DNA from: Pseudomonadota bacterium
GTDB lineage: Bacteria > Pseudomonadota > Alphaproteobacteria > Acetobacterales > Acetobacteraceae
NCBI GenBank assembly: GCA_021808185.1
Contig: JAKBCB010000034.1
Span: 1-14,382 of the forward strand
DNA length: 14,382 bases
Reading direction: 5' to 3'
The notes beneath the pieces were generated by a model. The model did no database searches and was not told the origin of the DNA. It saw nothing but the letters and a program-made list of their open reading frames with translations. A program made the position numbers and the translations under genes. Positions 13,141-14,382 of this stretch are shown one piece after another (the stretch's first letter is position 1; each line of letters starts with the position of its first letter).

Positions 13141-14106
13141 ATGCAGCTCAATCGCGAACAGCTCCTGGCGGCTTACCGCACCATGCGGACGATCCGCGAG
13201 TTCGAGGACCGCGTGCATGTCGAGTTCTCGGCAGGCGGCATCCCAGGTTTCGTGCATCTGTACGCGGGCGAGGAAGCCTCGGCAGTCGGTATCTGCATGA
13301 ATCTGGACGAACGCGACAAGATCGCCAGCACCCATCGCGGCCACGGCCATTGCATCGCCAAGGGCTGCGACGTCAACGGTATGATGGGCGAGATCTTCGG
13401 CAAGTCCAACGGGTTGTGCGGCGGCAAGGGCGGCTCGATGCACATCGCCGACCTGGAAAAGGGCATGATGGGCGCCAACGGCATCGTCGGCGGTGGGCCG
13501 CCGCTGATCTGCGGCGCGGCGCTGACCGCCAAGACGCTGAAAACCGGCGGCGTTGCGGTGGCGTTCATGGGCGATGGTGCCTCGAACCAGGGCACCACCA
13601 TGGAGAGCTACAATCTTGCCAAGGCGTGGAACCTGCCGGTGATCTTCGTGGTCGAGGACAACGGCTACGCGGAATCCACAGCATCGAACTGGTCGGTCTC
13701 CGGCACCCAGCTTGGCCGCGCGGCGGGTTTCGGCATCCCCGCGGTGCAGGTCGATGGGCTGGACTTCTTCGCGATCTACGACGCGGCGGCCGAGGCGGTG
13801 GCGCGCGCGCGCGCCGGCGGCGGGCCGAGCCTGATCCACGGCAAGCTGAACCGCTACTACGGTCACTTCGAGGGCGACGCGATGACATATCGCGGCGAGG
13901 GCGAGATCGAGCGGGTGCGGCGCGAGGAAGACCCGCTGAATTTCTTCCGCGCCCGTGTCACCGAGGCCGGGCTGCTTTCGGCCGGGCAACTCGACGAGGT
14001 CGATGCCGCGGTGAAGGCCGAGATCGAGCAGTCGGTGGTCACGGCCAAGGCGGCCGCCATGCCGGCGGCCGAGCAGCTGCTGACCGACGTGTACGTGTCC
14101 TACTGA
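13141..14106 (+). CDS. TPP-dependent dehydrogenase E1 component, alpha subunit (acetoin/pyruvate type)
   Basis: A 321-residue E1 alpha subunit. The segment STHRGHGHCIAKG (63-75), the TPP motif from GDG (144-146) to N174 (VEDNG) and the late YGHFEGDAMTYR (240-251) are all present. Together with the beta subunit it decarboxylates a 2-oxoacid or cleaves acetoin, passing the acyl unit to a lipoyl E2. The sequence style (GLCGGKGGSMHIAD) is that of the AcoA branch, but AcoA and PdhA cannot be separated with certainty. A GGGGGAAAG ribosome site precedes the ATG. The E1 beta gene follows after 15 bases, and E2/E3 would be expected beyond the window. Confidence 0.88.
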   Translation: MQLNREQLLAAYRTMRTIREFEDRVHVEFSAGGIPGFVHLYAGEEASAVGICMNLDERDKIASTHRGHGHCIAKGCDVNGMMGEIFGKSNGLCGGKGGSMHIADLEKGMMGANGIVGGGPPLICGAALTAKTLKTGGVAVAFMGDGASNQGTTMESYNLAKAWNLPVIFVVEDNGYAESTASNWSVSGTQLGRAAGFGIPAVQVDGLDFFAIYDAAAEAVARARAGGGPSLIHGKLNRYYGHFEGDAMTYRGEGEIERVRREEDPLNFFRARVTEAGLLSAGQLDEVDAAVKAEIEQSVVTAKAAAMPAAEQLLTDVYVSY

Positions 14107-14121
14107 ACGGGAGCGAAACCC

Positions 14122-14382
14122 ATGTCCAAGAAAAGCTTCCGGCAGGCAATCAACGAGGCGCTGGCGCAGGAAATGCGGCGCGACCATCGCGTCGTGCTGA
14201 TGGGCGAGGATGTCGCGGGCGGCCAGGGCGCGCCGGGCGAGGACGATGCCTGGGGCGGCCCGCTCGGCGTGACCAAGGGATTGGTGGGCGAGTTCGGGCG
14301 CGAACGCGTGCTCGACACGCCGATCACCGAAAGCGGGTTCATCGGGGCCGCCGTCGGCGCGGCGGCCACCGGGCTGCGGCCG
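14122..14382 (+). CDS. TPP-dependent dehydrogenase E1 component, beta subunit (partial)
   Basis: Only the first 87 residues are in the window; the frame runs open to the right edge. The N-terminus (FRQAINEALAQEM, then VVLMGEDVAGGQGAPGE and LDTPITESGFIGAAVGAA) is that of the transketolase-like pyrimidine domain of E1 beta, closest in style to AcoB/PdhB. It follows E1 alpha by 15 bases with GGGAG before the ATG, so the two are co-transcribed. The full protein is normally about 325-340 residues. Confidence 0.87.
   Translation, partial: MSKKSFRQAINEALAQEMRRDHRVVLMGEDVAGGQGAPGEDDAWGGPLGVTKGLVGEFGRERVLDTPITESGFIGAAVGAAATGLRP

Overview
The window is GC-rich and tightly packed, with short intergenic gaps and many overlapping start and stop codons. 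Gene content (MarR-controlled aromatic-CoA genes, an E1-type 2-oxoacid/acetoin dehydrogenase, a RutA-like flavin monooxygenase) suggests an aerobic alphaproteobacterium, perhaps of the Acetobacteraceae/Rhodospirillales. That placement is inference from composition and protein style only. I see no tRNA, rRNA, insertion sequence, CRISPR array or phage gene. Every gap is under 300 bases.

Region A (1-2705): a divergent aromatic-CoA unit. On the minus strand is the N-terminal part of an anthraniloyl-CoA / salicylyl-CoA type flavin monooxygenase, cut by the window edge. On the plus strand is a coupled operon: SDR dehydrogenase, MarR regulator, RidA-family protein. The 89-bp gap holds overlapping divergent promoters around an imperfect palindrome.

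Region B (2802-6081): a CHRD-domain exported protein, an HD-domain oxygenase candidate and a gamma-butyrobetaine-hydroxylase-like 2-oxoglutarate dioxygenase on the minus strand, plus a divergent LysR regulator. The HD + dioxygenase pair has the layout of TmpB/TmpA (quaternary-amine phosphonate breakdown). A perfect palindrome with a T-N11-A core covers the lysR start codon.

Region C (6103-10579, minus strand): a three-gene operon of IorA-like TPP/Fe-S oxidoreductase, IorB-like subunit with a long C-terminal extension, and a cyclase-family metal hydrolase resembling isatin hydrolase. Isatin hydrolase makes isatinate, which is itself an aryl 2-oxoacid. A 2-oxoacid oxidoreductase of the Ior type could turn it directly into 2-aminobenzoyl-CoA, the substrate of the region A monooxygenase. 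The iorA promoter carries an 18-bp element matching the region A operator at 12 positions. Regions A and C may therefore form one regulon for isatin or an indolic precursor.

Region D (10745-14382): an unrecognised 112-residue protein. Convergent with it are a RutA/SfnG-like flavin monooxygenase coupled to a shikimate dehydrogenase. Divergent from these are the E1 alpha gene and the start of the E1 beta gene of an acetoin/pyruvate-dehydrogenase-type complex, cut by the right edge.
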